NCBI GenBank assembly: GCA_031268395.1
Contig: JAIRXI010000079.1
Location: 1-13,959, forward strand
Length of the DNA: 13,959 bases
Direction of reading: 5' to 3'
Origin: Tannerella sp.
GTDB lineage: Bacteria > Bacteroidota > Bacteroidia > Bacteroidales > Tannerellaceae
The notes below the pieces were generated by a model that did not search any database, was not told the DNA's origin, and was given only the letters and a program-made list of their open reading frames with translations. The stretch's first letter is position 1. The number at the start of each line of letters is the position of its first letter. Positions 8,143 through 13,918 of the stretch are shown piece by piece. The position numbers and the translations under genes were made by a program.

Positions 8143-9156
8143 ATGAAACATTGGACAACAACTCATCTTGTCGCCTTCCTGTCCGTCCTGATGCTGACGG
8201 CCGGATGCGCAAAAGATCCCGGGCGTCTGAATCTGTCGGGCGTCGTAAAAAACATTTCTTCCGGCGTGATCTATCTGCAACGCTACGAAAACAAATCGTT
8301 TTTCACGATTGATTCAGCCGCTGTCATCGACGGGAAATTTCGTTTCGACACAAAGGTCCGGCTGCCGGAAATATACGGGCTGGCGATCGACGATTCGGGC
8401 AATCCGTTTCACTCGTTTATCCTCTTTCTGGATCATAACAAAATTACGGTGGAACTGGATACCGTCCACGAATTTAAGCACACCGTGGTTTCAGGCTCTG
8501 TCGAGCAGGATTTGCTGAACGAATTTACCGGAAAGTATCGGACGCCCGTCAGCGAGATACTGAAAAGCCATCCCAAGTCGCTGGCGGCCCTGTACACTTT
8601 TTACAGATATTATTCCTACCGTCTGTCGCCGGACGAAATACGTGAAAACCTGCGGTTAGTCGATCCGTCGTTCGCCGGTTCGGAATACGTGAAAACCCTT
8701 CAGGAGCTGGCCGATCATCTCGAAAAGGTATCCGTAGGCAGCAAAGCGCCCGATTTCCGGGCGAAGACGGCGGATGGAAACACCGCGTCTCTGTCCGAAT
8801 ACCTCGGGAAAGGCTATGTGCTGATTGATTTCTGGGCGTCGTGGTGCATCCCCTGCCGCGAAGAGAGTCCCGCCTTGAAAGCGGTCTATCACAAATACAG
8901 GGACAAAGGGATTGAATTTATCGGCGTTTCGCTCGATCACAAATCCGAACGCTGGCTCGAAGCGGTCCGGCAGGATGAGTTGCCCTGGATTCAATGGATA
9001 GATTACAGCACCTGGGGCGGCGAAGGCGTAAAGACTTACGGCGTGAGACTGATTCCGTACAAGTTTCTGATCAACAAAGAAGGCGTAATCGTCGCCAAAA
9101 ACCTCCGGGGCGCGGATCTGGACAAACTGCTCGAAACATATTTGGATGCCCTGTAA
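8143..9156 (+). CDS. TlpA-like thioredoxin lipoprotein with N-terminal DUF4369
   Basis: The 337-residue product has a lipobox LTAGC (Cys22), placing it on the periplasmic side of a membrane. Residues about 30-115 match the DUF4369 beta-sandwich (LSGVVKNISSGVIYLQRYEN, then an IDSAAVIDGKFRF-type strand). Residues about 196-337 form a TlpA/ResA-type thioredoxin fold with WASWCIPC (Cys235, Cys238) and the cis-proline at IP (304-305), so the redox centre is intact. The segment between the two domains (about 118-195) looks shorter than in typical DUF4369-TlpA proteins, which usually carry a longer charged helix pair there; I judge this from memory of the family. These proteins reduce or exchange disulfides outside the cytoplasm and often accompany SusCD loci. 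It is the last gene of the five-gene run and could supply reductant to the OsmC-like domain encoded at the other end. Confidence 0.92.
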   Translation: MKHWTTTHLVAFLSVLMLTAGCAKDPGRLNLSGVVKNISSGVIYLQRYENKSFFTIDSAAVIDGKFRFDTKVRLPEIYGLAIDDSGNPFHSFILFLDHNKITVELDTVHEFKHTVVSGSVEQDLLNEFTGKYRTPVSEILKSHPKSLAALYTFYRYYSYRLSPDEIRENLRLVDPSFAGSEYVKTLQELADHLEKVSVGSKAPDFRAKTADGNTASLSEYLGKGYVLIDFWASWCIPCREESPALKAVYHKYRDKGIEFIGVSLDHKSERWLEAVRQDELPWIQWIDYSTWGGEGVKTYGVRLIPYKFLINKEGVIVAKNLRGADLDKLLETYLDAL

Positions 9157-9270
9157 ATTTCATCCCACCATGCCCATTAGCCGCTTCAGCAGTTGAGAAT
9201 TGAAAATTACAAATACACAATCCGTTCATCGTTCATCGTTAATAGAAGAGCAGCTCGCAACGCAATATGG

Positions 9271-9294
9271 CCCGTCCCGGCCAGGGACGGAATG
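9271..9294 (-). repeat. Palindromic repeat family 1, copy 1 (inverted, 5-nt loop)
   Basis: On the minus strand this reads CATTCCGTCCC, then a TGGCC loop, then GGGACGGG. The arms CCGTCCC/GGGACGG are perfect 7-bp complements. It matches copies 2 and 3 except for one extra loop base and its opposite orientation. The strand-specific CATT flank on one side gives the element a direction. Confidence 0.75.
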
Positions 9295-9337
9295 TGGTCG
9301 GAACGGCCTTATTTTGCGCAGGGTAAGACAGGCGGAT

Positions 9338-9360
9338 GGACACAGCTCCGGCATGTGTCC
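9338..9360 (+). other. Hairpin: GGACACA / TGTGTCC, 9-nt loop
   Basis: Perfect 7-bp arms at 9338-9344 and 9354-9360 flank CGTCCGGCA-like loop sequence. A GGC on the left (9331-9333) and a GCC on the right (9361-9363) could extend the stem across a bulge. A C-rich stretch and five Ts (9372-9376) follow about ten bases on, so a weak terminator for the TlpA-like operon is possible. The T-run is rather far from the stem. Confidence 0.4.
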
Positions 9361-9382
9361 GCCGTGCCCCCTTTTTCATCCA

Positions 9383-9405
9383 CATTCCGTCCCTGCCGGG
9401 ACGGG
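9383..9405 (+). repeat. Palindromic repeat family 1, copy 2
   Basis: CATT followed by CCGTCCC (9387-9393), loop TGCC, GGGACGG (9398-9404) and a trailing G. It is the same sequence as copy 3 except for one loop base, and lies 52 bases before it in the same orientation. Confidence 0.75.
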
Positions 9406-9434
9406 TGATTCTGCGGGGTACCGTTTTCTACCAA

Positions 9435-9457
9435 CATTCCGTCCCAGCCGGGACGGG
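9435..9457 (+). repeat. Palindromic repeat family 1, copy 3
   Basis: CATT followed by CCGTCCC (9439-9445), loop AGCC, GGGACGG (9450-9456) and a trailing G. Only the first loop base differs from copy 2. This copy is followed by a T-run and may double as a terminator. Confidence 0.75.
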
Positions 9458-9466
9458 CCGTTTTTT
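9439..9466 (+). terminator. Candidate intrinsic terminator built on repeat copy 3
   Basis: A 7-bp all-paired GC-rich stem (CCGTCCC/GGGACGG, loop AGCC) is followed after GCCG by six Ts at 9461-9466. That is the layout of a Rho-independent terminator for + strand transcripts, here about 280 bases after the TlpA-like stop codon. The four-base gap before the T-run makes it imperfect. Confidence 0.4.
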
Positions 9467-9503
9467 ACCGGCAGGCCCTCTTCCGGACACGACGGGGAAA
9501 GGT

Positions 9504-9518
9504 CTAATGGACATTTTG
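9504..9518 (+). repeat. Repeat family 2 (CTAATGGRCATTTTG), copy with one mismatch
   Basis: CTAATGGACATTTTG matches 14 of 15 bases with the reverse complement of 13689-13703. A shorter reverse copy (TGCCCATTAGCCG) is at 9171-9183, and that one is identical for 14 bases (9170-9183) to 13693-13706. Confidence 0.5.
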
Positions 9519-9600
9519 TTATTAAAAGGAGGAGGAAAGGAGGTTCTCTGTCCGAAACGAAGGTTTGCCGTGCAGCGATCATCAAGCGCTTCGTTCCATG

Positions 9601-9666
9601 AACACATGGTTTTACCGGTGCCCCGTTTGTTATCAGAAAAAACACAGGGTTTTACGGGTGATCCGG
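9601..9666 (+). repeat. Repeat family 3: two direct copies 40 bases apart
   Basis: AACACATGGTTTTACCGGTG at 9601-9620 and AACACAGGGTTTTACGGGTG at 9641-9660 match at 18 of 20 positions with a period of exactly 40 bases. A third copy lies on the minus strand at 13727-13752 and matches 9641-9666 at 21 of 26 positions. Confidence 0.6.
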
Positions 9667-9686
9667 AAAAACTGTTGCTGAGGCCG

Positions 9687-9737
9687 GGCAAACCGTAGCC
9701 GTTCATGTCGGGGAGAGCATGTGTCAGACGGTTTGCC
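9687..9737. repeat. Inverted repeat GGCAAACCGT / ACGGTTTGCC just past the Pit gene
   Basis: Perfect 10-bp arms at 9687-9696 and 9728-9737 are separated by 31 bases. The nearer arm is about 20 bases past the Pit stop codon in the direction of transcription. No T-run follows, so it is not a classical terminator. The same 10-mer occurs again in the proC/DUF47 gap (11484-11493). Confidence 0.5.
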
Positions 9738-9756
9738 GCCAACGCCTGATCCTTAC

Positions 9757-10797
9757 TCAGGCATTGAAAAACGGGCTTACCAGGAGATACGTCAGTGCGG
9801 CAAGAAGGGCGCTTACGGGGATGGTCAATATCCATGCCCAGAGCAGGTGGATGGTTACGCCCCAGCGGACGGCGGACAGCCGTTTGACGGCTCCCGCTCC
9901 CATGATGCTCCCGGTGATTACGTGCGTCGTACTTACCGGGACTTTCAATATTTCCGTGGCAAACAGCGTCAGTGCGCCCGACGCCTCTGCGCAGAAACCT
10001 TCCACGGCCGTCAGTTTGGTGATTTTGTGGCCCATCGTTTTCATGATTTTCCATCCGCCGGACATCGTTCCCAGCGCAATGGCCGTAAAGCAGGTCAGCG
10101 GAACCCAGTCGTGCATGTCGTGCATGTCGTTCAGTCGCAGCCAGTGTGGCAGGGTAGCAGAGCCGGCCGTTGTGTTGAAGGCGATCAGCGCTACGCCAAT
10201 GATGCCCATCACTTTCTGCGAGTCGTTCAGCCCGTGACCGATGCTCAGGAGCGCCGAAGAGGCAAGCTGCAGCCGCCTGAACCACTGTTCCGCGCTGCGC
10301 GGTTTGGCTCTCCGGGCGACGTGCAGGGTCACAATCGTGATGAGGCTCCCGCCAATCATCCCCAGCAGGGGCGCGATGATGATGAAGGCGGCAATCAGCC
10401 CGATCACCCCGCGGTTGATCGAAAGGAAACCGCCGCAGGCAATCGCCGCGCCGGAGAATCCGCCGATCAGCGTGTGCGACGACGACGAGGGGATGCCGAA
10501 CCACCATGTGATGAGGTTCCAGATGATGGCCGCCACCAGGCCGGAAAAGATGACCGGCAGCGTGATAAAGTCGGCAAACACCGTTTTGGATACCGTATTG
10601 GCGATGCCGAAATCGCCGATGAGGTATTTGGCTATGAAAAAAGCGACAAAATTGAATGCCGCCGCCCAGATCACCGCCTGCAGAGGAGTGAGTACCTTGG
10701 TCGAGACAATCGTGGCGATGGAATTGGCCGCATCATGAAAACCGTTGATAAAGTCGAATATAACGGCAAGGAGGATGATGATAACAAGTAATGTCAT
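9757..10797 (-). CDS. Pit-family inorganic phosphate transporter
   Basis: The 346-residue product is almost entirely hydrophobic, with about nine to ten membrane segments, and carries both halves of the inverted Pit repeat. The first half shows GFHDAANSIAT (19-29) and the GIPSSSSHTLIGG loop (101-113). The second shows GHGLNDSQKVMG (187-198) and VPVSTTHVITGSIMG (286-300). Pit proteins carry phosphate, usually as a metal-phosphate complex, into the cytoplasm with proton (or sodium) symport. It is shorter than E. coli PitA (about 500 residues), as expected for the short type that partners a DUF47 protein, whose gene ends 15 bases upstream. A small in-frame tandem repeat encodes MHDMHD (about 225-230) in a loop between membrane segments. 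Substrate is inferred from family; sulfate cannot be excluded. Confidence 0.94.
   Translation of the reverse strand: MTLLVIIILLAVIFDFINGFHDAANSIATIVSTKVLTPLQAVIWAAAFNFVAFFIAKYLIGDFGIANTVSKTVFADFITLPVIFSGLVAAIIWNLITWWFGIPSSSSHTLIGGFSGAAIACGGFLSINRGVIGLIAAFIIIAPLLGMIGGSLITIVTLHVARRAKPRSAEQWFRRLQLASSALLSIGHGLNDSQKVMGIIGVALIAFNTTAGSATLPHWLRLNDMHDMHDWVPLTCFTAIALGTMSGGWKIMKTMGHKITKLTAVEGFCAEASGALTLFATEILKVPVSTTHVITGSIMGAGAVKRLSAVRWGVTIHLLWAWILTIPVSALLAALTYLLVSPFFNA
10111..10128. repeat. 9-bp tandem repeat inside the Pit gene
   Basis: GTGCATGTC occurs twice in a row on the + strand. In the gene's frame each unit encodes Met-His-Asp, giving MHDMHD. Unit-number change would keep the frame. Confidence 0.7.
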
Positions 10798-10812
10798 GGT
10801 ATCTCTCTTGTG

Positions 10813-11463
10813 TTAAGCATATTTGACAACAATCGTTTTCAGCGTTTTACCCACATTGTTGATGCGGTTGGCGGATTTTTCCAGTTCCTGGATGATTTCC
10901 TTCTGCTTAATCAGTTCCGTCGGGCTGGTCTCTTCCCTGAACAGCCTGGAGATACCTTCTTCATAAACCACATCGGCCTTTTCTTCCAGGCGTTTGATTT
11001 CTTTTGCATGGGCACGCACGTGATTGTGGCATTTCTTGAAATTGGACAGCTTATCCACGGCTTCCAGAATTTCGGCAGTTCCCAGTTTGATGATTTCGGC
11101 CAGGAGCACAGTCGTTTCGGGCAATACTTCCGGCGAATAGAGCAGCACTTTCTGGGCCGAGCGGTTGATGGCGTCGATGACGTCGTCCATCTCGTCGGCC
11201 AGCGCGCTGATGTCTTCGCGGTCGAAAGGGGTAATGAACGTATTGTTCAGTTCTTTGAATATAAGTCCCGTGGCCCGGTCGCCCTTCACTTCTTCGGACT
11301 TGATGTCCACACACAGTCCCTTCCACAGGGATTTGTCCGGGGACGAAAACAATTGCAGCAGCCGCGTCGCCGCCTGATCCAGAATGACGGCCGTATCCTT
11401 CAACAGCGGAAAAAAACGCGGATCTTTCGGCGCAAAGATAGTAAGTATCGTATTCAGTTTCAT
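10813..11463 (-). CDS. DUF47 (PhoU-like) Pit accessory protein
   Basis: The 216-residue product is soluble, strongly charged and predicted all-helical, as in the PhoU-like DUF47/TIGR00153 family. Visible family features are the FAPKDPRFFPLL start, an acidic metal-binding-type motif in ADEMDDVIDAI, a second charged helix pair (EIKRLEEKADVVYEEGISRLF) and a coiled-coil-like C-terminus. These proteins sit next to Pit transporters and are thought to modulate phosphate uptake, by analogy with PhoU; no enzyme activity is assigned. The gene precedes the Pit gene by 15 bases, and proC ends 36 bases upstream of it. No TAnnTTTG box is visible in that gap, so transcription from the proC promoter is likely. 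Start ATG at 11461-11463 gives the normal family length. Confidence 0.93.
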   Translation of the reverse strand: MKLNTILTIFAPKDPRFFPLLKDTAVILDQAATRLLQLFSSPDKSLWKGLCVDIKSEEVKGDRATGLIFKELNNTFITPFDREDISALADEMDDVIDAINRSAQKVLLYSPEVLPETTVLLAEIIKLGTAEILEAVDKLSNFKKCHNHVRAHAKEIKRLEEKADVVYEEGISRLFREETSPTELIKQKEIIQELEKSANRINNVGKTLKTIVVKYA

Positions 11464-11499
11464 CTTAATTTCTATTTATATTTACGGTTTGCCCGTTCG

Positions 11500-12294
11500 T
11501 CAGTTGCAACTTGCTTTCAAGCCGCGGATGACGGCTGAGGTAAATCCGGCCTGTTCCATTTCGTTCAGTCCCCGGATGGTAATTCCGCCTGGTGTAGAGA
11601 CCCGGTCGATTTCCGCCTCCGGATGGGCGCCACCGGCCTGCAGCAAGGCTACAGCCCCTTTCAGGGTTTGCAGAACAATGTCTTTGGCCTGCTCCGGATA
11701 AAACCCAAGTTCTACGCCGCCTTCCATGGCCGCCCGGATATACCGGAAGGCATACGCAATGCCGCACGAGGCCAGCGCCGTTCCGGCCGCCATCAGCCGT
11801 TCCGCGACGAGCATGGTCGCTCCCAGTTCGCTGAAAATCGACACCACAGCATCGGTCTGTTCCTGTGAAGCTCCCTGTGCCGAAATAAAAGTCATGCTGT
11901 TTTGCACGCTGACGGCCGTGTTTGGAATCAGCCGAAAAAGCGCCGGCGGTTCTTCCTGTTCCTTTTCGAGGAAGCCGGTTAACTGTTCAAAGGTGACGCC
12001 GGCTACGATCGAAACAACGATTTGACGGCGATAATCCAGTTCCGATTTGATTTCGTGCAGCACGTCTTCCGTCAGCCACGGCTTGACGGCAATCACTACC
12101 ATATCCGCCTCTTTGACGGCTTCCCTGTTATTCAGTGTCGTACGGATTGCCGGATACTTCAGGCGCAGTTTCTCCAGCGTGGCGTCGGAACAGTCAGCAC
12201 ATGTGATGTCGCAGGGATTCACCCTGGAACCCTGCGCCAGGCCACAAGCTATGGCACCGCCCATGTTTCCGGCTCCAATAATTGTTATTTTCAT
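11500..12294 (-). CDS. proC: Pyrroline-5-carboxylate reductase
   Basis: The enzyme reduces 1-pyrroline-5-carboxylate to L-proline with NAD(P)H, the last step of proline synthesis, in the cytoplasm. The 264-residue product shows the Rossmann glycine motif GAGNMG (7-12), VIAVKP (67-72), RLIPNTAV (121-128, the family RxxPNTP motif) and the signature STPGGITIRGL (233-243). In the motif usually written SGPAY it has CGIAY (177-181); I recall similar forms in Bacteroidetes enzymes, so this need not mean loss of function. A TTG three codons upstream (12301-12303) is in frame, but the ATG at 12292-12294 starts exactly at the usual MKITIIG, so it is preferred. It leads a likely operon with the DUF47 and Pit genes, an odd functional pairing. 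Confidence 0.95.
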   Translation of the reverse strand: MKITIIGAGNMGGAIACGLAQGSRVNPCDITCADCSDATLEKLRLKYPAIRTTLNNREAVKEADMVVIAVKPWLTEDVLHEIKSELDYRRQIVVSIVAGVTFEQLTGFLEKEQEEPPALFRLIPNTAVSVQNSMTFISAQGASQEQTDAVVSIFSELGATMLVAERLMAAGTALASCGIAYAFRYIRAAMEGGVELGFYPEQAKDIVLQTLKGAVALLQAGGAHPEAEIDRVSTPGGITIRGLNEMEQAGFTSAVIRGLKASCN

Positions 12295-12311
12295 ATTATT
12301 CAATTCTTCAA

Positions 12312-12340
12312 TTTGTTTTGAAAAAAATAGACTGTATTTG
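12312..12340 (+). promoter_or_regulatory. Candidate promoter for the C1B peptidase gene
   Basis: TTTG at 12312-12315 and TGTATTTG at 12333-12340 resemble the Bacteroidetes -33 (TTTG) and -7 (TAnnTTTG) boxes with one mismatch in the -7 box. The 17-base spacer is slightly short. It would give a leader of roughly 80 bases before the ATG at 12429. Confidence 0.35.
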
Positions 12341-12367
12341 AGTATTCAATATTCAATTCAGACGAAG

Positions 12368-12375
12368 CAAAAGTA
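12368..12375 (-). promoter_or_regulatory. -7 box (TACTTTTG) for the proC operon
   Basis: The minus strand reads TACTTTTG, an exact match to the Bacteroidetes -7 consensus TAnnTTTG, about 75 bases upstream of the proC ATG. No clear TTTG -33 box lies at the usual distance upstream, so only half of the promoter is supported. Confidence 0.45.
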
Positions 12376-12428
12376 CGGAAAAAATCACATGTATGGAAAA
12401 AAGATTGTATGTTTGCCACAAAAAAGAG

Positions 12429-13607
12429 ATGAAAAAAGGATTTATCATTAGTTTACTGTGCCTGTATGCGTCCATAACGGTCTGTGCACAGGAAGAATAC
12501 GAGTTCACAACCGTAAGAGAGTTGAAAATTACGCCGGTGAAAAATCAGAGCCGTTCGGGGACATGCTGGTCATTTTCAGGCGTAGGGCTGATTGAAGCCG
12601 AACTGCTGCGTACCGGAAAGGGCGAATATGATCTGTCGGAGATGTTTGTGGTGAACCATTCCTACAGGGACAAGGCGGACAAGTATGTCCGGCTGCACGG
12701 CCACCTGAATTTTGCACAGGGCGGCTCGTTTGCCGACGTATTATACGTGTTCAAGCACTACGGCGCAGTCCCGCGCTCCGTGTACAGGGGGCTGGAATAC
12801 GGCGAAGACATTCACGTGCACAGCGAGATGGAACAGATGGCGCTGGGCTGCATAAAGGCCGTGGCGGCGAATCCGAACAGGAAAGTGTCGCCGGTGTGGC
12901 GCAAGGCGTTCCAGGGGATTGTCGACAGCTATCTGGGTGAAATCCCCGAAACTTTCACCTTCGACGGAAAGTCGTACACACCAAAGAGTTTCGGAGAGTC
13001 GCTGGGGTTGAATATTGACGATTATGTTTCACTGACTTCGTTCTCCCACGAGCCGTTTTATACGCCGTTTGCCCTGGAAATTCCGGACAACTGGCGCTGG
13101 GCGCTGAGTTATAACGTGCCACTGGATGAATTGATGGAAACGGTTGACCATGCGATCCTGACCGGTTACACCGTTGCATGGGCGACCGACGTGAGTGAAC
13201 CTGGCTTCACCCGCGACGGACTGGCCACGATGCCGGACATCAAGGCGCTGGAAGCTTCCGGATCGGATCAGGATCGCTGGGTCGGACTGAGCCAGAAGGA
13301 AAAAGAGGAACAGATCAAGAAACTGGCTACGATGCCGTGTAAGGAAGTGGAAGTCACGCAGGCTTTACGCCAGCAAGGGTATGACTGTTACCAGACAACG
13401 GACGATCACGGAATGCTGATTTACGGCACGGCCAACGACCAGACCGGCAAGAAATTTTATATGGTAAAAAATTCGTGGGGCACGGAAAACAGATATAAGG
13501 GAACATGGTATGCGTCGGAGACGTTCGTCGCCTACAAAACGGTCAGTGTCCTCGTACACAAAGATGCCTTGCCGAAAGCGCTCCGGTCGAAACTGGGCAT
13601 TTTCTGA
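12429..13607 (+). CDS. Exported C1B-family cysteine peptidase (bleomycin hydrolase/PepC-like)
   Basis: Started at the ATG at 12429, the product has 392 residues and a normal signal peptide (MKKGFIISLLCLYASITVCA then Gln). An in-frame ATG at 12393 would add 12 charged residues ahead of it and is less likely. The papain-fold catalytic set is complete: Gln40 (oxyanion), Cys46 in SGTCWSF, His327 in DDHGML and Asn348 in VKNSWG. The long insert between Cys and His, with QGGSFADVLYVFKHYG and SHEPFYTPF, is typical of the C1B branch rather than ordinary papains. C1B enzymes are aminopeptidases that often form hexamers and trim peptides; the signal peptide puts this one in the periplasm, unlike cytoplasmic PepC of lactic acid bacteria. 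It is a single-gene unit, divergent from proC, and could act on peptides taken up by a SusCD system. Confidence 0.92.
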   Translation: MKKGFIISLLCLYASITVCAQEEYEFTTVRELKITPVKNQSRSGTCWSFSGVGLIEAELLRTGKGEYDLSEMFVVNHSYRDKADKYVRLHGHLNFAQGGSFADVLYVFKHYGAVPRSVYRGLEYGEDIHVHSEMEQMALGCIKAVAANPNRKVSPVWRKAFQGIVDSYLGEIPETFTFDGKSYTPKSFGESLGLNIDDYVSLTSFSHEPFYTPFALEIPDNWRWALSYNVPLDELMETVDHAILTGYTVAWATDVSEPGFTRDGLATMPDIKALEASGSDQDRWVGLSQKEKEEQIKKLATMPCKEVEVTQALRQQGYDCYQTTDDHGMLIYGTANDQTGKKFYMVKNSWGTENRYKGTWYASETFVAYKTVSVLVHKDALPKALRSKLGIF

Positions 13608-13666
13608 TTCGATACGTGCAGCCTCGATAGCGGATGGAGCTAAGCCCCGGTAGCGGATGATACTCC

Positions 13667-13701
13667 AATGGGCATTTTGGAATTATCCCAAAATGCCCAT
13701 T
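13667..13701. repeat. Perfect 14-bp-arm hairpin, 60 bases after the C1B stop
   Basis: Arms AATGGGCATTTTGG (13667-13680) and CCAAAATGCCCATT (13688-13701) are exact complements with a 7-base loop. No T-run follows, so it could act as a 3' stabilising structure or a dispersed palindromic element rather than a classical terminator. Its arm sequence is repeat family 2, seen singly at 9171-9183 and 9504-9518. Confidence 0.7.
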
Positions 13702-13715
13702 AGCCGTTATCGGTT

Positions 13716-13752
13716 CACTGGTAAAACCGAAACATCAGTAAAGCCCTGTGTT
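13716..13752 (-). repeat. Repeat family 3, minus-strand copies
   Basis: The minus strand reads AACACAGGGCTTTACTGATG (13733-13752), with 17 of 20 bases as at 9641-9660. A second partial copy, GGTTTTACCAGTG (13716-13728), matches 9608-9620 at 12 of 13 bases. Confidence 0.5.
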
Positions 13753-13787
13753 ATAGAAAAAGAATAAGCCTCTTTGCGCCCCCAGAG

Positions 13788-13898
13788 ATGCCAGGTATGC
13801 TTATTCAAATGAATTTATCCGAAGAGAAAATCCGGGAGCTAACTCACAAAAGATACCGGGAAAACAATCGGAAAAGAACCGGATACAAATTTACATGA
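13788..13898 (+). CDS. Very small ORF of doubtful reality
   Basis: An ATG at 13788 (with in-frame ATGs at 13797 and 13809) opens a frame to TGA at 13896-13898, giving 36, 33 or 29 residues. The last 29 (starting MNLSEEKIREL) are highly charged, Lys/Arg/Glu-rich and would form a helix. The frame is open further upstream to 13725 but has no start there. I recognise no family. It could be a fragment of a decayed gene or chance. Confidence 0.15.
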   Translation: MPGMLIQMNLSEEKIRELTHKRYRENNRKRTGYKFT

Positions 13899-13918
13899 TC
13901 CTTTCGGACAAAAAACCG

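Larger units (their letters stand above)
9157..9756. other. 600-base intergenic region between convergent units, rich in repeats
   Basis: This gap separates the end of the TlpA-like gene (+) from the end of the Pit gene (-). Several overlapping open frames cross it (up to 133 residues on +), but their translations are low-complexity readings of the repeats (RPGTECG, VPAGTG, RPSRDG) and show no family features. It contains three copies of a GC-rich palindrome, a hairpin at 9338-9360, copies of two other repeat families shared with 13667-13752, a short 7-mer tandem (GTTCATC twice, 9224-9237) and an inverted repeat at 9687-9737. I see no convincing gene. Confidence 0.7.

Noticed and set aside
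9271..9457. CRISPR-like array suggested by repeated 23-24-bp units
   Set aside because: There are only three copies, one of them inverted, with irregular spacing and no cas genes.
9193..9698. Plus-strand open frames of 71-133 codons in the tlpA-pit gap
   Set aside because: Their translations are mainly readings of the palindromic repeats in different frames, with no family features and no promoter or ribosome site.
9687..9737. Inverted repeat as an intrinsic terminator for the Pit gene
   Set aside because: The loop is 31 bases and no T-run follows on the minus strand.
9428..10507. Minus-strand open frame of 359 codons overlapping the Pit gene in another frame
   Set aside because: The Pit frame has all family motifs and membrane segments. 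This one is His/Arg-rich and runs through the repeat region.
11500..12303. TTG start for proC three codons upstream
   Set aside because: The ATG at 12294 gives the usual MKITIIG start of the family.
12393..13607. Earlier ATG for the C1B peptidase gene
   Set aside because: It places charged residues and a Cys/His pair before an otherwise normal signal peptide that starts at 12429.
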